Shown one piece after another: positions 51,786 through 60,082 of a stretch of DNA of 64,000 nt; position 1 is the stretch's first letter; every line of letters begins with the position of its first letter. The DNA comes from Pyrobaculum arsenaticum DSM 13514 (GTDB lineage: Archaea > Thermoproteota > Thermoprotei > Thermoproteales > Thermoproteaceae). The position numbers were made by a program, and so were the translations under genes. Location: positions 496,001-560,000 of the forward strand of contig NC_009376.1 in assembly GCF_000016385.1 (NCBI RefSeq), written 5' to 3'. The notes beneath the pieces are model-generated. The model did not search any database. It saw only the letters and a program-made list of their open reading frames with translations, and was not told the DNA's origin.

Positions 51786-52316
51786 CTTATGCCGAATCCC
51801 CAGCGCGTCTAAGACGCGGCCGGCAAAGGCCGTCACCAACTCGTCGATGGTCTTCGGCTTCGTGTAGAACCCCGGGGCTGCAGGCATGACCACCGCGCCG
51901 GCCAGAGTCACTGCCTCCATATTCCTGATGTGGATCAGAGAGAGGGGGCTCTCCCTTATCACTAGCACTACCCTCCTCCTCTCCTTAAGCCCCACCTCAG
52001 CAGCCCTGACGATAAGATTTAGCGTCACGCCGTTTGCGATGGCAGCTAATGTCTTGGTGGAACAAGGGACTACGGCCACTGCGTCTATTGGGTAGCTACC
52101 AGAGGCAGGCGGCGCCGTGAGGTCGCCCTCCTCCCAGACGAAGTCGGCCATCTTTTTCACCTCCTCTACGTCGTAGTCTGTCTCGTGCTCAATGACCTTC
52201 TCAGCAACACGGGAAATAGAGAGGTGGACCTCTGCGCCTACCCTTTTCAGCAGTTCCAGAGTCTTTATTCCGTAAATCACCCCAGAGGCGCCTGTTATTC
52301 CTAGAAAAACCCTCAT
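51762..52316 (-). CDS. ubiX: Flavin prenyltransferase UbiX
   Basis: 184 residues: FLGITGASGVIYG (FMN/phosphate loop), VVPCSTKTLAAIANGVTLNL, RRRVVLVIRESPLSLIHIRNM and MPAAPGFYTKPKTIDELV. It makes prenylated FMN for UbiD-type decarboxylases. No ubiD is in the window. The ATG overlaps the upstream stop as ATGA. Confidence 0.92.
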   Translation of the reverse strand: MRVFLGITGASGVIYGIKTLELLKRVGAEVHLSISRVAEKVIEHETDYDVEEVKKMADFVWEEGDLTAPPASGSYPIDAVAVVPCSTKTLAAIANGVTLNLIVRAAEVGLKERRRVVLVIRESPLSLIHIRNMEAVTLAGAVVMPAAPGFYTKPKTIDELVTAFAGRVLDALGIRHKLTPRWRL

Positions 52317-53032
52317 CCCAGGTATATATGGACGTCGTTGTCTAGGATTACGCCGTCATCTACTTCCTTACCCCCGTGCAACAGGTAGATAGGCCTCTTC
52401 TCCACCTTCACTGGGCGCCTCTCCACAGGGGGGAGCTTTGCAGCGACCCGCAACAAGTCGGCTATGTGCTTTGAGATGATGTAGAACTCCCGCGGGTTGG
52501 GCGGTATCCTCACCACGATGCCGTGGCTGTATTTCAACGTAAAGGCCCCCTCCGGCGTATGCGGCGAGGGTGTGATCTTCTTGACAGACAACATCTCCGC
52601 CGCAAGGTCTGTGGTTGCCACCACCTCGAACTCTTTACCCCCTTGAAAGACGACGACGACCCTCGGCCTAGAGGCGTGGTAGTAGCGGTTAATTTCCCGT
52701 ACAACCTCTGTCTTTAGCTCCAAGAAGTCGAAGTAGATGTCCCCGCCTTCGCCCACTGCCGGCCCTTCTAAAAAAGCCTTCTCGTTTACAATAGGCACAG
52801 CGGCAAGCGGCGGCACGTCGAGCATACCCCGCGCTTGTTGGTACACCACAAAGGCCAAGAGGTTTACTGCCGGGGCGTCTTCTGGGTAGAACCCGGAAAG
52901 GGCTAGGATTGGCTCGTCTCCCCGGCCGTAGACCAGGGGGCCGCCGCCGACTAGTGAGGAGAATAGGACACGTACATACCTGACACACGTCTTTGTCGAA
53001 AGCAACGCCTTTCTAGGATGGAGGTGGTACAT
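52313..53032 (-). CDS. Protein of unknown function coupled to ubiX
   Basis: 239-residue cytosolic alpha/beta protein; it includes FYPEDAPAVNLLAFVVYQQA and RPRVVVVFQGGKEFEVVATT. No family recognised. ATG 53032 is 25 nt from a TATA (ATTTTTATAG, about 53052-53061). It is coupled to ubiX by ATGA, so a role in prenylated-flavin or quinone metabolism is possible. Confidence 0.6.
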   Translation of the reverse strand: MYHLHPRKALLSTKTCVRYVRVLFSSLVGGGPLVYGRGDEPILALSGFYPEDAPAVNLLAFVVYQQARGMLDVPPLAAVPIVNEKAFLEGPAVGEGGDIYFDFLELKTEVVREINRYYHASRPRVVVVFQGGKEFEVVATTDLAAEMLSVKKITPSPHTPEGAFTLKYSHGIVVRIPPNPREFYIISKHIADLLRVAAKLPPVERRPVKVEKRPIYLLHGGKEVDDGVILDNDVHIYLG

Positions 53033-53111
53033 CACACGGAGGTTGTACCGACTATAAAAATCTCATCGGCAACAGTTAAGTACATAAGCATATATACACA
53101 TCCACGCGCTG

Positions 53112-53285
53112 ATGAGGGCAGGTGTGTGGCGAGCGGTGAGCGGTGGTGACAAGACTGAAGTCCTTGACTAGACCCCCCCGGCCTGTGGCTAAGGCACGCT
53201 GGCCAGCAATCCTGCGTAGTATGTCAACCTCCGAGGCACTAGCTAAAAACCTGTACGTGGCAACCGCCTCGCCAGGCGGCGCGGC
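53112..53285 (+). ncRNA. Possible structured RNA of unknown family
   Basis: A TATA (CATATATACA, 53088-53097) stands before a GC-rich 170-nt stretch without a convincing gene. GGCGAGCGGT (53128-53137) pairs with ACCGCCTCGCC (53263-53273) with one bulged C, closing the whole segment. GAAGTCC (53157-53163) recalls part of the RNase P core, but the ACAGAA-containing conserved region is absent. Two tiny in-frame ORFs of 19 and 24 codons occur inside and could instead be remnants. Confidence 0.3.
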
Positions 53286-53291
53286 TCTGAG

Positions 53292-53900
53292 CTAGGGCAC
53301 CTCAATGTTGGCGTGTCTCTTTGCTAGATCGCTCTCGTTTTTCCCCATCCGCTTCATGAGCTCCGCGATTATGGAATCCAGCACCACCATTGCCGTGTCC
53401 TCAAACAGAGTGCCAAGGGGGGACAGCGGCTCGTGTATGCCTAAAATCTGCCTGGCGAAGTAGTCGTCCATAGCCGCCACTTTCGTGCGGCCGGGCACAA
53501 ACACTACTAGGTCAGCCACGCGGCCAAGCGGCGAGTCGTAGTATGAAGTGACAGCGACGACACGTGCCTTCATCTTCTTGGCCGCCTCAGCCGCGGCTAC
53601 GACTATCTGCGTGCTACCGCTCCCTGAAATAGCCACTACTACATCGCCCTCCTCTACCGGCGGAGTTATAGTCTCCCCAAGCACGTAGGACCTTAGGCCG
53701 AGGTGCCTCAGCCTCATGGCAAAACCACGCCCCACCAGGCCGCTTCTCCCTACACCAACGACAAGAATCTTCTTATTAGACTTATAAGATTCTTCAAGTA
53801 TTTTAACAAATGCCTCTATTTCATCTAGTTTTATCTTATCAAGTGCTTTAAGTATAAAATTCGAGATTTCTAGATATGCCTGTTTGAAGTATGTCACCAC
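53292..53900 (-). CDS. 6-phospho-3-hexuloisomerase (SIS domain)
   Basis: 202 residues. SIS fold with VVGVGRSGLVGRGFAMRL, VVVAISGSGSTQIVV, VVAVTSYYDSPLG and PLGTLFEDTAMVVLDSII, the PHI signature. It interconverts hexulose 6-phosphate and fructose 6-phosphate; in archaea with hexulose-phosphate synthase it supplies ribose 5-phosphate. The synthase gene is not in the window. The first 150 bp are more A/T-rich than the rest. GTG start near a TTTTAAAAATA box (53916-53926). Confidence 0.87.
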   Translation of the reverse strand: MVTYFKQAYLEISNFILKALDKIKLDEIEAFVKILEESYKSNKKILVVGVGRSGLVGRGFAMRLRHLGLRSYVLGETITPPVEEGDVVVAISGSGSTQIVVAAAEAAKKMKARVVAVTSYYDSPLGRVADLVVFVPGRTKVAAMDDYFARQILGIHEPLSPLGTLFEDTAMVVLDSIIAELMKRMGKNESDLAKRHANIEVP

Positions 53901-53928
53901 AAACTTCTAAAAAAGTCTATTTTTAAAA

Positions 53929-54306
53929 CTACTCACTATACATTGAACGGTCGCCGTAGAAAACCTCTATCTTTTTGGGACTCAGCTTCTCCACAATAAA
54001 ATCAAAAGCCGCCTTGGGGTCTGTGTGGTCCCCGCACGTGTAGACATCTACAGTGGCAAAGCCATGCTCCGGCCACGTGTGGATAGATATGTGGCTCTCT
54101 GCCACAACCGCGAATACGGTCAAACCACCGTTAGGCCCAAACCTGTAAGAACCTATCGACAGCAACATGGCGTTTGCCACCCTCACCGCCTCCTTTACAA
54201 TCGTTATCAGAGCCGCCTCATCTCCCAACACCCTGGCGTCGCATCCATATAAGTTCCCGTAGACGTGCCTGCCGACTACTACCCTACCCCCCACGCCCCC
54301 CGCCAT
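53929..54306 (-). CDS. speH: S-adenosylmethionine/arginine decarboxylase proenzyme
   Basis: 125-residue pyruvoyl enzyme precursor. Self-cleavage is at Glu70-Ser71 in VAESHISIHTWPEHG; His76 and Cys91 (VDVYTCGDHTD) are the processing and proton-donor residues. Crenarchaeal paralogues decarboxylate either AdoMet or arginine for polyamine synthesis, and sequence by eye does not decide. ATG 54306 is about 25 nt from a TTTTTAAAT box. Confidence 0.88.
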   Translation of the reverse strand: MAGGVGGRVVVGRHVYGNLYGCDARVLGDEAALITIVKEAVRVANAMLLSIGSYRFGPNGGLTVFAVVAESHISIHTWPEHGFATVDVYTCGDHTDPKAAFDFIVEKLSPKKIEVFYGDRSMYSE

Positions 54307-54479
54307 AAGTCCCACATTTTCGGCGATTTAAAAATTTAACCCCCAACAATCCCCCACCTACAGATTTGTACTTGCAGATACCCTACTTGTAAAATATCTT
54401 TGTTCTCCTAGAAAAACACAAAGGAGGGATCAAAGACCCGGTTTACAAAAATTGAGATATTTCACACAACGCGGGAGCT

Positions 54480-54512
54480 GAAAAGAAAAAGGGAAAAATA
54501 GCGAGAAAAAGA
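54480..54512 (-). terminator. T-rich terminator
   Basis: On the minus strand, immediately after the microprotein stop (54515), come repeated T-runs (CTTTTTCTCGC, ATTTTTCCC, TTTTTCTTTT), the typical archaeal intrinsic termination signal. Confidence 0.65.
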
Positions 54513-54514
54513 GA

Positions 54515-54613
54515 CTACCACTCCTCCTCTTCCTCCCACTCTTCTTCGAATTCTTCCCAGAGCTCCTCTTCCTCTTCCCACTCCTCCTCCTCTCTGTAGT
54601 ACCATATCGGCAT
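54515..54613 (-). CDS. 32-residue highly acidic Trp-rich microprotein
   Basis: Starts MPIWYYREEEEWEEEEELWE and continues with the same pattern of Glu blocks punctuated by Trp or Phe every six or seven residues; 20 of 32 residues are Glu and five are Trp. ATG 54613 is 23 nt from a strong TATA (CTATTTATAAAC, 54630-54641) and the stop is followed at once by a T-rich terminator, so it is a complete transcription unit. No family recognised. A single amphipathic acidic helix that binds a basic protein or metal is possible. Confidence 0.7.
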   Translation of the reverse strand: MPIWYYREEEEWEEEEELWEEFEEEWEEEEEW

Positions 54614-54628
54614 AGACCCCCCGAAAGT

Positions 54629-54642
54629 TGCTATTTATAAAC
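54629..54642. promoter_or_regulatory. Bidirectional TATA element between the microprotein and 54664
   Basis: GCTATTTATAAACA is a TATA box on both strands. ATG 54613 (minus) and GTG 54664 (plus) are 51 nt apart with this element near the middle. Confidence 0.6.
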
Positions 54643-54663
54643 ATTCTAACCGTGCCGCGTGTT

Positions 54664-55230
54664 GTGGCTAGAGTTGGCTACGTGCGGGGGCTTGCGCAGA
54701 GGCGGGTGAAGTACCGCTTCGACTTAGAACCTCCCCGGCCAATAGCCAGGTGGGTGGCAGAGGACTTGGGCAACGTGGCGACTCTCCTCGAAGAGGAGTG
54801 GGAAGCCGTCTTCTGCCCCATCATGCAACTCCCCAGCCTGGGCAGTCTACTCATAGAGTGGAACGGGGGTCACCTCGTAGCCGACGTCTCGATATGCGCG
54901 CCGGTTTCCCACCCCGGGGCTCCCCACCTATCTTTCGAAATTCCGGTGGACAGAGTTGACATATGCGTTGAGCCCATCGCCCCGCCTGGCACAGCGGCGA
55001 AGTATATAACTTTATACACACCTACCGTTAAGAGCCTTGGGCGGGTGACGCTCCGCGGCAGATTCGCTATTGTGAAGTACCGAGGCCTTTTGTTCGCCGT
55101 TGAGGCCAGGTGGAGAGGGGACCCGAGAGGGGGCATTACGCTGGAGCTTGCGCGGTACAGGTGCGAACCCTATAACTTGGGAGAGGCTGTGAGAAAGCTA
55201 AAAAGTATACTAGAGCCCAGACGTATGTGA
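54664..55230 (+). CDS. Protein of unknown function
   Basis: 188 residues, mixed alpha/beta, soluble. Segments VCPIMQLPSLG-like (VFCPIMQLPSLGSLLIEW, about 49-66) and GKITLYTPTVKS-like (AKYITLYTPTVKSLGRVTLR) show no known motif. GTG 54664 is chosen from the promoter; GTG 54652 would lie too close to the TATA. It overlaps the following zinc-ribbon gene by 4 nt, so both form an operon. Confidence 0.6.
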   Translation: MARVGYVRGLAQRRVKYRFDLEPPRPIARWVAEDLGNVATLLEEEWEAVFCPIMQLPSLGSLLIEWNGGHLVADVSICAPVSHPGAPHLSFEIPVDRVDICVEPIAPPGTAAKYITLYTPTVKSLGRVTLRGRFAIVKYRGLLFAVEARWRGDPRGGITLELARYRCEPYNLGEAVRKLKSILEPRRM

Positions 55231-55412
55231 AGTATATTGCCGTGGTCTGTCCCCGATGTGGGAAGGCAAGCGCGGCTCGGGCTGATGCAAAGAAACACCA
55301 GTGCCCCTACTGCGGCACGCTTATAAACATAGAAAAGGCCGCCGTAATCGCCGTGGGTAGCGCCAAGGCAGTTAGAGAGGCTGTGGTTAGACACAACACG
55401 CAAGCCACATAG
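55227..55412 (+). CDS. Small zinc-ribbon protein
   Basis: 61 residues. VVCPRCGKAS and HQCPYCGTLI give two CxxC pairs 16 residues apart, a single zinc ribbon (DUF1922-like), with a helical basic tail. It starts within the previous stop. It may bind RNA or a partner protein. Confidence 0.75.
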   Translation: MKYIAVVCPRCGKASAARADAKKHQCPYCGTLINIEKAAVIAVGSAKAVREAVVRHNTQAT

Positions 55413-55457
55413 ACACGTAGTGAATAACTATTATTAACTCTTGCTGTTTCCTCCGGT

Positions 55458-58082
55458 ATGGCAGAGAAGTTTGAAGTGAGGGGCGTTGCCTATAGGTACT
55501 ACCCCCTGAAATCTCTGGAAAGGGAGGGCTACGACGTGGGGCGACTTCCCTACTCCATTAGAGTGCTTTTAGAAAACGTCCTGCGCAACATGGACGGTAG
55601 GGACATCACCAAGGAGCACCTGGAGAGGCTCGCCCGGTGGAACCCCAAGGCGCCAGAGGGGGAGGTGGCCATTAAGATATCTAGAGTCGTGATGCAGGAC
55701 TACACCGGCGTCCCCGCCATCGTAGACCTTGCCACTATGCGGGAAATCGCGAAGAAGATGGGGAGAGACCCCACAGTAGTTAACCCACAAGTCCCCGTCG
55801 ACCTCATCATCGATCACTCTGTGCAGGTGGACTTCTGGGGGTCAAGGGAGGCGCTTAGGCTAAACCTTGACCTCGAGATTAAGAGGAATAGGGAGAGGTA
55901 TAGGTTTTTGAAGTGGGCACAGCAAGCCTTTAAGAACCTCCGCGTCTTCCCGCCGGGGACGGGCATTATCCACCAGGTGAACCTCGAGTACCTGGCCAAG
56001 GTTGTGATGACCGACGGCGACCTTGCCTTCTTTGAGACTCTCGTGGGCATGGACAGCCACACCACGATGATAAACGGGCTGGGAGTAGTGGGCTGGGGAG
56101 TAGGCGGCGTGGAGGCGGAGGCCGCCATGCTGGGCGAGCCCATAACTATCAAGGTGCCGAGAGTGGTGGGGGTCCACCTATACGGCGAGCTGAGGCCCGG
56201 AGTCACCGCAACAGACGTGGTGCTGGCAATAACCGAGTTCCTCAGGAAGGTCAACGTGGTTGACGCCTTTGTCGAGTTCTTCGGCGAGGGGGTGAAGAAG
56301 CTGTCCGTCCCAGACCGCGCCACGATTGCCAACATGGCGCCGGAGTACGGCTCCACCACTGGCCTCTTCCCCGTAGACGAGAACACCCTTTCCTATCTAA
56401 GAGCCACGGGTCGGCCGGAGGCCCACATAGCGCTGGTGAGGAAGTACTACGAGCTCCAGGGAGTCTTCGGCGGCGTCGAGGGGGCGGAGTACAGCCAAGT
56501 GGTGGACTTCGACCTCTCAGCCGTGGAGAGGAACGTGGCTGGCCCCACGCTACCGTGGCAGAGAACTAGCCTAGCGGATGTGCCGAAGAGCTTCGCGGTG
56601 TTTTTACAAGAGCGTAAGAAGAGGACTGCCAGGAAGGCGGTGGAGATTGAGATTGACGGCAGGAGGGCGGAGTTCGGCGATGGAGATGTGGTGATCGCCG
56701 CCATAACTAGCTGCACCAACACCAGCAACCCCTACCTCCTCGTGGCGGCGGGTCTGGTGGCCAAGAGGGCGGTTGAACTTGGCTTGAGACCGCCGCCTTT
56801 CGTAAAGACGAGCTTCGCCCCGGGGTCGAGGGCAGTCGCCGACTTGCTGGAGAGAAGCGGGTTGCAGAAGTACTTGGACCAGCTTGGCTTTAGTGTAGTG
56901 GCCTTTGGCTGTACCACATGTATCGGCAACTCGGGACCCCTCCCTGAGCCCGTCTCTAGGGCCATTAAGCAACACGACATATTAGCAACGGCCGTTTTGT
57001 CGGGCAATAGGAACTTCGAGGCAAGGGTCCACCCAGATGTCCGCGCTGCCTACCTCGCCTCGCCGCCACTTGTAGTGGCCTACGCTCTCGCCGGCAACGT
57101 GTGGAAAAACCTAGAGAAAGACCCCCTAGGCCACGCAAGCGATGGGAGGCCGGTCTACCTAAAAGATCTGTGGCCAAGCCCCGAGGAGGTGAACAGAGTG
57201 GTGGAGGAGTGGCTAGATCCGAAAATATACGTCGAGAAGTACGGCAAGGTCGGCGAGCTGGTCCCCGAGTGGCAGGCACTTGAGGCGCCAGGCGGCATAC
57301 TTTACGACTGGCGGCCGGACGACACCTACATACAGCCCTCGCCGCTCTTCGAAGGCGAGGTAAAAGTGAGCGACATCACCGGGGCGAGGCCTCTGCTGAT
57401 CCTAGGCGACAGCATCACCACAGACCACATCTCCCCAGCCGGCGGAATAACCCAGGACAACCCCGCCGGGCAGTACCTAATGTCCCTGGGAGTGAAGCCC
57501 GCAGACTTCAACACCTTCGGCGCGAGGAGGGGCAACTGGCAGGTGATGGTTAGGGGCACCTTCTCCAGCAAGGGGTACAGGAACAAGATAGGAAACCTAG
57601 AGGGTGGGCTCACCGTCAAGTTCCCCGAGGGCAAAGTCTTGACTGTATACGAGGCGGCAGAAGCCTACAAGAAAGAGGGCACGCCGGTTATTGTAGTCGC
57701 TGGCAAGAACTACGGCGCTGGGTCGAGCCGCGATTGGGCCGCCAAGGGGCCAAAGCTCTTGGGCGTAAGGGCGGTAATCGCGGAGAGCTTCGAAAGGATA
57801 CACAGGTCAAACCTCACGATGGTGGGAATTATACCAATCCAGCTACCGCCAGGCGTAACAGTGGACAGCCTCGGCTTAGACGGCACTGAGACCTTCGACA
57901 TAATGGGGCTGTCGGAGCTCGCACCTGGGAAGGAAGTCGTCATAAGGATACACAGAAAAGACGGCCGCGTCGACGAGGTTAAGGCAAGGCTAGCCGTCTA
58001 CACGTGGGCAGAGGTGGAATACATCAAACACGGCGGAATACTCCCCTACGTCTTAAAGAAGCTGTTTCAGAAAACGTTTTAA
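55458..58082 (+). CDS. acnA: Aconitate hydratase
   Basis: 874-residue aconitase A-type enzyme of the citric acid cycle, interconverting citrate and isocitrate. The 4Fe-4S ligands are Cys419 (ITSCTNTSNP) and Cys485/Cys488 (FGCTTCIGNSGP). The swivel domain shows GDSITTDHISPAG and KNYGAGSSRDWAAKGP. ATG is about 25 nt after an A/T-rich CTATTATTAAC box. Full length. Confidence 0.95.
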   Translation: MAEKFEVRGVAYRYYPLKSLEREGYDVGRLPYSIRVLLENVLRNMDGRDITKEHLERLARWNPKAPEGEVAIKISRVVMQDYTGVPAIVDLATMREIAKKMGRDPTVVNPQVPVDLIIDHSVQVDFWGSREALRLNLDLEIKRNRERYRFLKWAQQAFKNLRVFPPGTGIIHQVNLEYLAKVVMTDGDLAFFETLVGMDSHTTMINGLGVVGWGVGGVEAEAAMLGEPITIKVPRVVGVHLYGELRPGVTATDVVLAITEFLRKVNVVDAFVEFFGEGVKKLSVPDRATIANMAPEYGSTTGLFPVDENTLSYLRATGRPEAHIALVRKYYELQGVFGGVEGAEYSQVVDFDLSAVERNVAGPTLPWQRTSLADVPKSFAVFLQERKKRTARKAVEIEIDGRRAEFGDGDVVIAAITSCTNTSNPYLLVAAGLVAKRAVELGLRPPPFVKTSFAPGSRAVADLLERSGLQKYLDQLGFSVVAFGCTTCIGNSGPLPEPVSRAIKQHDILATAVLSGNRNFEARVHPDVRAAYLASPPLVVAYALAGNVWKNLEKDPLGHASDGRPVYLKDLWPSPEEVNRVVEEWLDPKIYVEKYGKVGELVPEWQALEAPGGILYDWRPDDTYIQPSPLFEGEVKVSDITGARPLLILGDSITTDHISPAGGITQDNPAGQYLMSLGVKPADFNTFGARRGNWQVMVRGTFSSKGYRNKIGNLEGGLTVKFPEGKVLTVYEAAEAYKKEGTPVIVVAGKNYGAGSSRDWAAKGPKLLGVRAVIAESFERIHRSNLTMVGIIPIQLPPGVTVDSLGLDGTETFDIMGLSELAPGKEVVIRIHRKDGRVDEVKARLAVYTWAEVEYIKHGGILPYVLKKLFQKTF

Positions 58083-58102
58083 CTTTTGGATTTCTGGCAA
58101 AT

Positions 58103-58432
58103 ATGCGCGGACTACTTTCAGCTATGCTTTTCCTACTCGCCGCCGGCTACGTGGGCATAAATATAGTGGGTCTCCCCCCGCTACTTGTCGCAGAGAACTT
58201 GGTCTTGGCAACTGTATACGCATCGTTGGGAGCGGCCACGTTGTTAAGATACGGCAAGACGGCCCTGTTGGCGACTACGCTCATCGCCGCCTTCAACGCC
58301 GGCCGCGTATCGCGTTCTGTGTGGTCGCCAACGACGGGTTTTGGACCCTTGGCCGCCGAACACGCACCACTACTTTTGTACCTCATAGCGGTAGCCGCAC
58401 TAGCCGCCGCGTTACTCCTAAGAGAGAAGTAA
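58103..58432 (+). CDS. Four-helix membrane protein of unknown function
   Basis: 109 residues with about four helices and few charges. ATG 58103 is 23 nt from GTTTTAAC, which overlaps the acn stop, so it has its own promoter inside the acn end. No family recognised. Confidence 0.6.
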   Translation: MRGLLSAMLFLLAAGYVGINIVGLPPLLVAENLVLATVYASLGAATLLRYGKTALLATTLIAAFNAGRVSRSVWSPTTGFGPLAAEHAPLLLYLIAVAALAAALLLREK

Positions 58433-58592
58433 ACCCCACCCGGTTCCGTGTCTGGTAGTTCTAGAATGCGGGGGGCAACTTACCGGCTGACTGTTTCTTC
58501 AAAGGATCAACAATCAACACGACGAGGGCGGAAAGCGGAGCGGCGAATTTTCCGCAGTCACTATCTTTAATAATTCAGATGATACATCCTTT

Positions 58593-59267
58593 ATGAAGTT
58601 TCCAGTACTAATCCTGAACTTCAAAGCGTACGCTGAGGCGGCTGGGCGCAGGGCTGTGGAGATAGCAAAGGCCGCCGAGAGGGTTGCGAAGGAGCTGGGC
58701 GTCAATATCGCCGTGGCGCCTAACCACCTGGAGCTGGCCCTCGTAGCACAGAGCGTGGAGATCCCCGTCTACGCCCAGGGCGTCGACGTGGAGTCGCCGG
58801 GCGCCCACACGGCCCACGTGGCGCTGGGCAACTTGAAAGAGGCCGGTGCGGCTGGGGTTATCCTAAACCACAGCGAGGCGCCCCTCAGGCTGAACGAACT
58901 GGCCAGATACGTGGGAAAGGCGAGGGAGTTGGGCCTAGACGTGGTGGTCTGCGCCCCGGACCCGACAACCAGCTTGGCGGCGGCCGCCCTGGGCCCCCAC
59001 GCCGTTGCCGTGGAGCCCCCCGAGCTTATCGGCACGGGGCGGGCAGTCTCCAGGTACAAGCCGGAGACCGTAGTCCAGACCGTACAGCTGGTAGCGAAGC
59101 ACTTCGCCGACGTGGCGGTTATTACAGGCGCCGGCATAGAGAGCGGCGAGGATGTAGAGGCGGCCTTAAGGTTGGGAACCAGGGGCGTGCTGTTGGCAAG
59201 CGCCGCTGTCAAGGCGAAGGACCACTACCAGAAGATAATGGAGCTCGCGAAGCCGCTTCTAAAGTAG
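58593..59267 (+). CDS. tpiA: Triosephosphate isomerase
   Basis: 224-residue archaeal-type (short, tetrameric) TIM: ILNFKAY (Asn9, Lys11), VILNHSE (His93), VAVEPPELIGTG (catalytic Glu141 and phosphate loop), ITGAGIESGEDV and GVLLASAAV. It interconverts DHAP and glyceraldehyde 3-phosphate. A TCTTTAATAA box is 25 nt before the ATG. Confidence 0.95.
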   Translation: MKFPVLILNFKAYAEAAGRRAVEIAKAAERVAKELGVNIAVAPNHLELALVAQSVEIPVYAQGVDVESPGAHTAHVALGNLKEAGAAGVILNHSEAPLRLNELARYVGKARELGLDVVVCAPDPTTSLAAAALGPHAVAVEPPELIGTGRAVSRYKPETVVQTVQLVAKHFADVAVITGAGIESGEDVEAALRLGTRGVLLASAAVKAKDHYQKIMELAKPLLK

Positions 59268-59379
59268 TCGCGGCGGAGCCGCCACAGGTGCCCGCCGCTC
59301 ATTCGCCCCCGTCCGGGGGTGCACAAACCGGGGCCCCTCTTTAAAAACTTTCCCTTACGCCTCTTTCATCATACACACG

Positions 59380-59655
59380 TCACAAGCTTTTTAGGTACTC
59401 AATCCACAGTTCTAAATCCGCCAGGTTTACTCTCCTCCTGTCTTGCCCCTCCTCTACGTAAGCCTCTGTGAATTTTACTTGTTCACCCTGGACAATCCCT
59501 CTTACTACGAAGCGGCGTCTCTCGTCGCCGGTCTCTGGGGCAGAGGCCGCCTCGCCGAGCGTGGGGGTTGTGAAGTAGATCTCCACCACGTCCCCCCTCA
59601 CAACCACGTCGTATCCCCCCTCTTTCAGCTTCTCGACCTTTTCTAAGGGAACCAT
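59380..59655 (-). CDS. Small protein of unknown function
   Basis: 91 residues, charged and beta-rich (YDVVVRGDVVEIYFTTP, then RRFVVRGIVQGEQVKFTEAYV). No family recognised. ATG 59655 is 25 nt from an AAATTTAAAC box, and it has its own transcript. Confidence 0.6.
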   Translation of the reverse strand: MVPLEKVEKLKEGGYDVVVRGDVVEIYFTTPTLGEAASAPETGDERRRFVVRGIVQGEQVKFTEAYVEEGQDRRRVNLADLELWIEYLKSL

Positions 59656-59728
59656 AATTTCTGAGTTCTGAATTCCGTTTAAATTTTTGGCTAAGCTACG
59701 TATATTTAGATGTTAATTTTAATGTTGC

Positions 59729-60082
59729 ATGCTACCACCAACCGTGTTGAGACAGCTGTATGTACAGGGGAGCTTAGCCAACACCCCGGAGGGGGCGACG
59801 TTTAAATTAAGAAACTCCCTCGCCCCAGCCACAGTTACCGGGATGGAAATCGCGGTAGACGGCCAAAAGGTCCCAGCCGAGAAGATCTACGTAGTTGTAC
59901 GCGGGGAGAAAAAACCCGCGTCGGAACTGGCGTCGACAGGCTACAAGTTCAACGTAAGAGATGAGGTGACAGTACTACTCCAAGGCGTAACGCTGTCCCC
60001 AGGCGCCCACAAGATCGACATAAAGGCTAAGACGAAGGAGTGGGGCGAGCTGGCCTTCGACGTCACCGACACGCCGAGATAG
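59729..60082 (+). CDS. Small beta-sandwich protein resembling C-deglycosylase beta subunit (DUF6379)
   Basis: 117 residues: LYVQGSLANTPEGATFKLRN, VTGMEIAVDGQKVPAEKIYV and VTLSPGAHKIDIKAKT follow the order seen in the small beta subunit of C-glycoside deglycosidases. No alpha-subunit (TIM-barrel isomerase) gene is adjacent. ATG 59729 is 26 nt from GTATATTTAG. The family call is an inference from pattern. Confidence 0.5.
   Translation: MLPPTVLRQLYVQGSLANTPEGATFKLRNSLAPATVTGMEIAVDGQKVPAEKIYVVVRGEKKPASELASTGYKFNVRDEVTVLLQGVTLSPGAHKIDIKAKTKEWGELAFDVTDTPR

Noticed and set aside
53112..53285. RNase P RNA (short type T form)
   Set aside because: Only GAAGTCC resembles the conserved core; the ACAGAA/GGCTTAC-type region needed to pair with it is missing.
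54462..54644. 60-codon frame reading Gly/Arg-rich across the acidic microprotein
   Set aside because: It is the alternate frame of the GAG/GAA repeats, and its start lies before the mapped promoter position.
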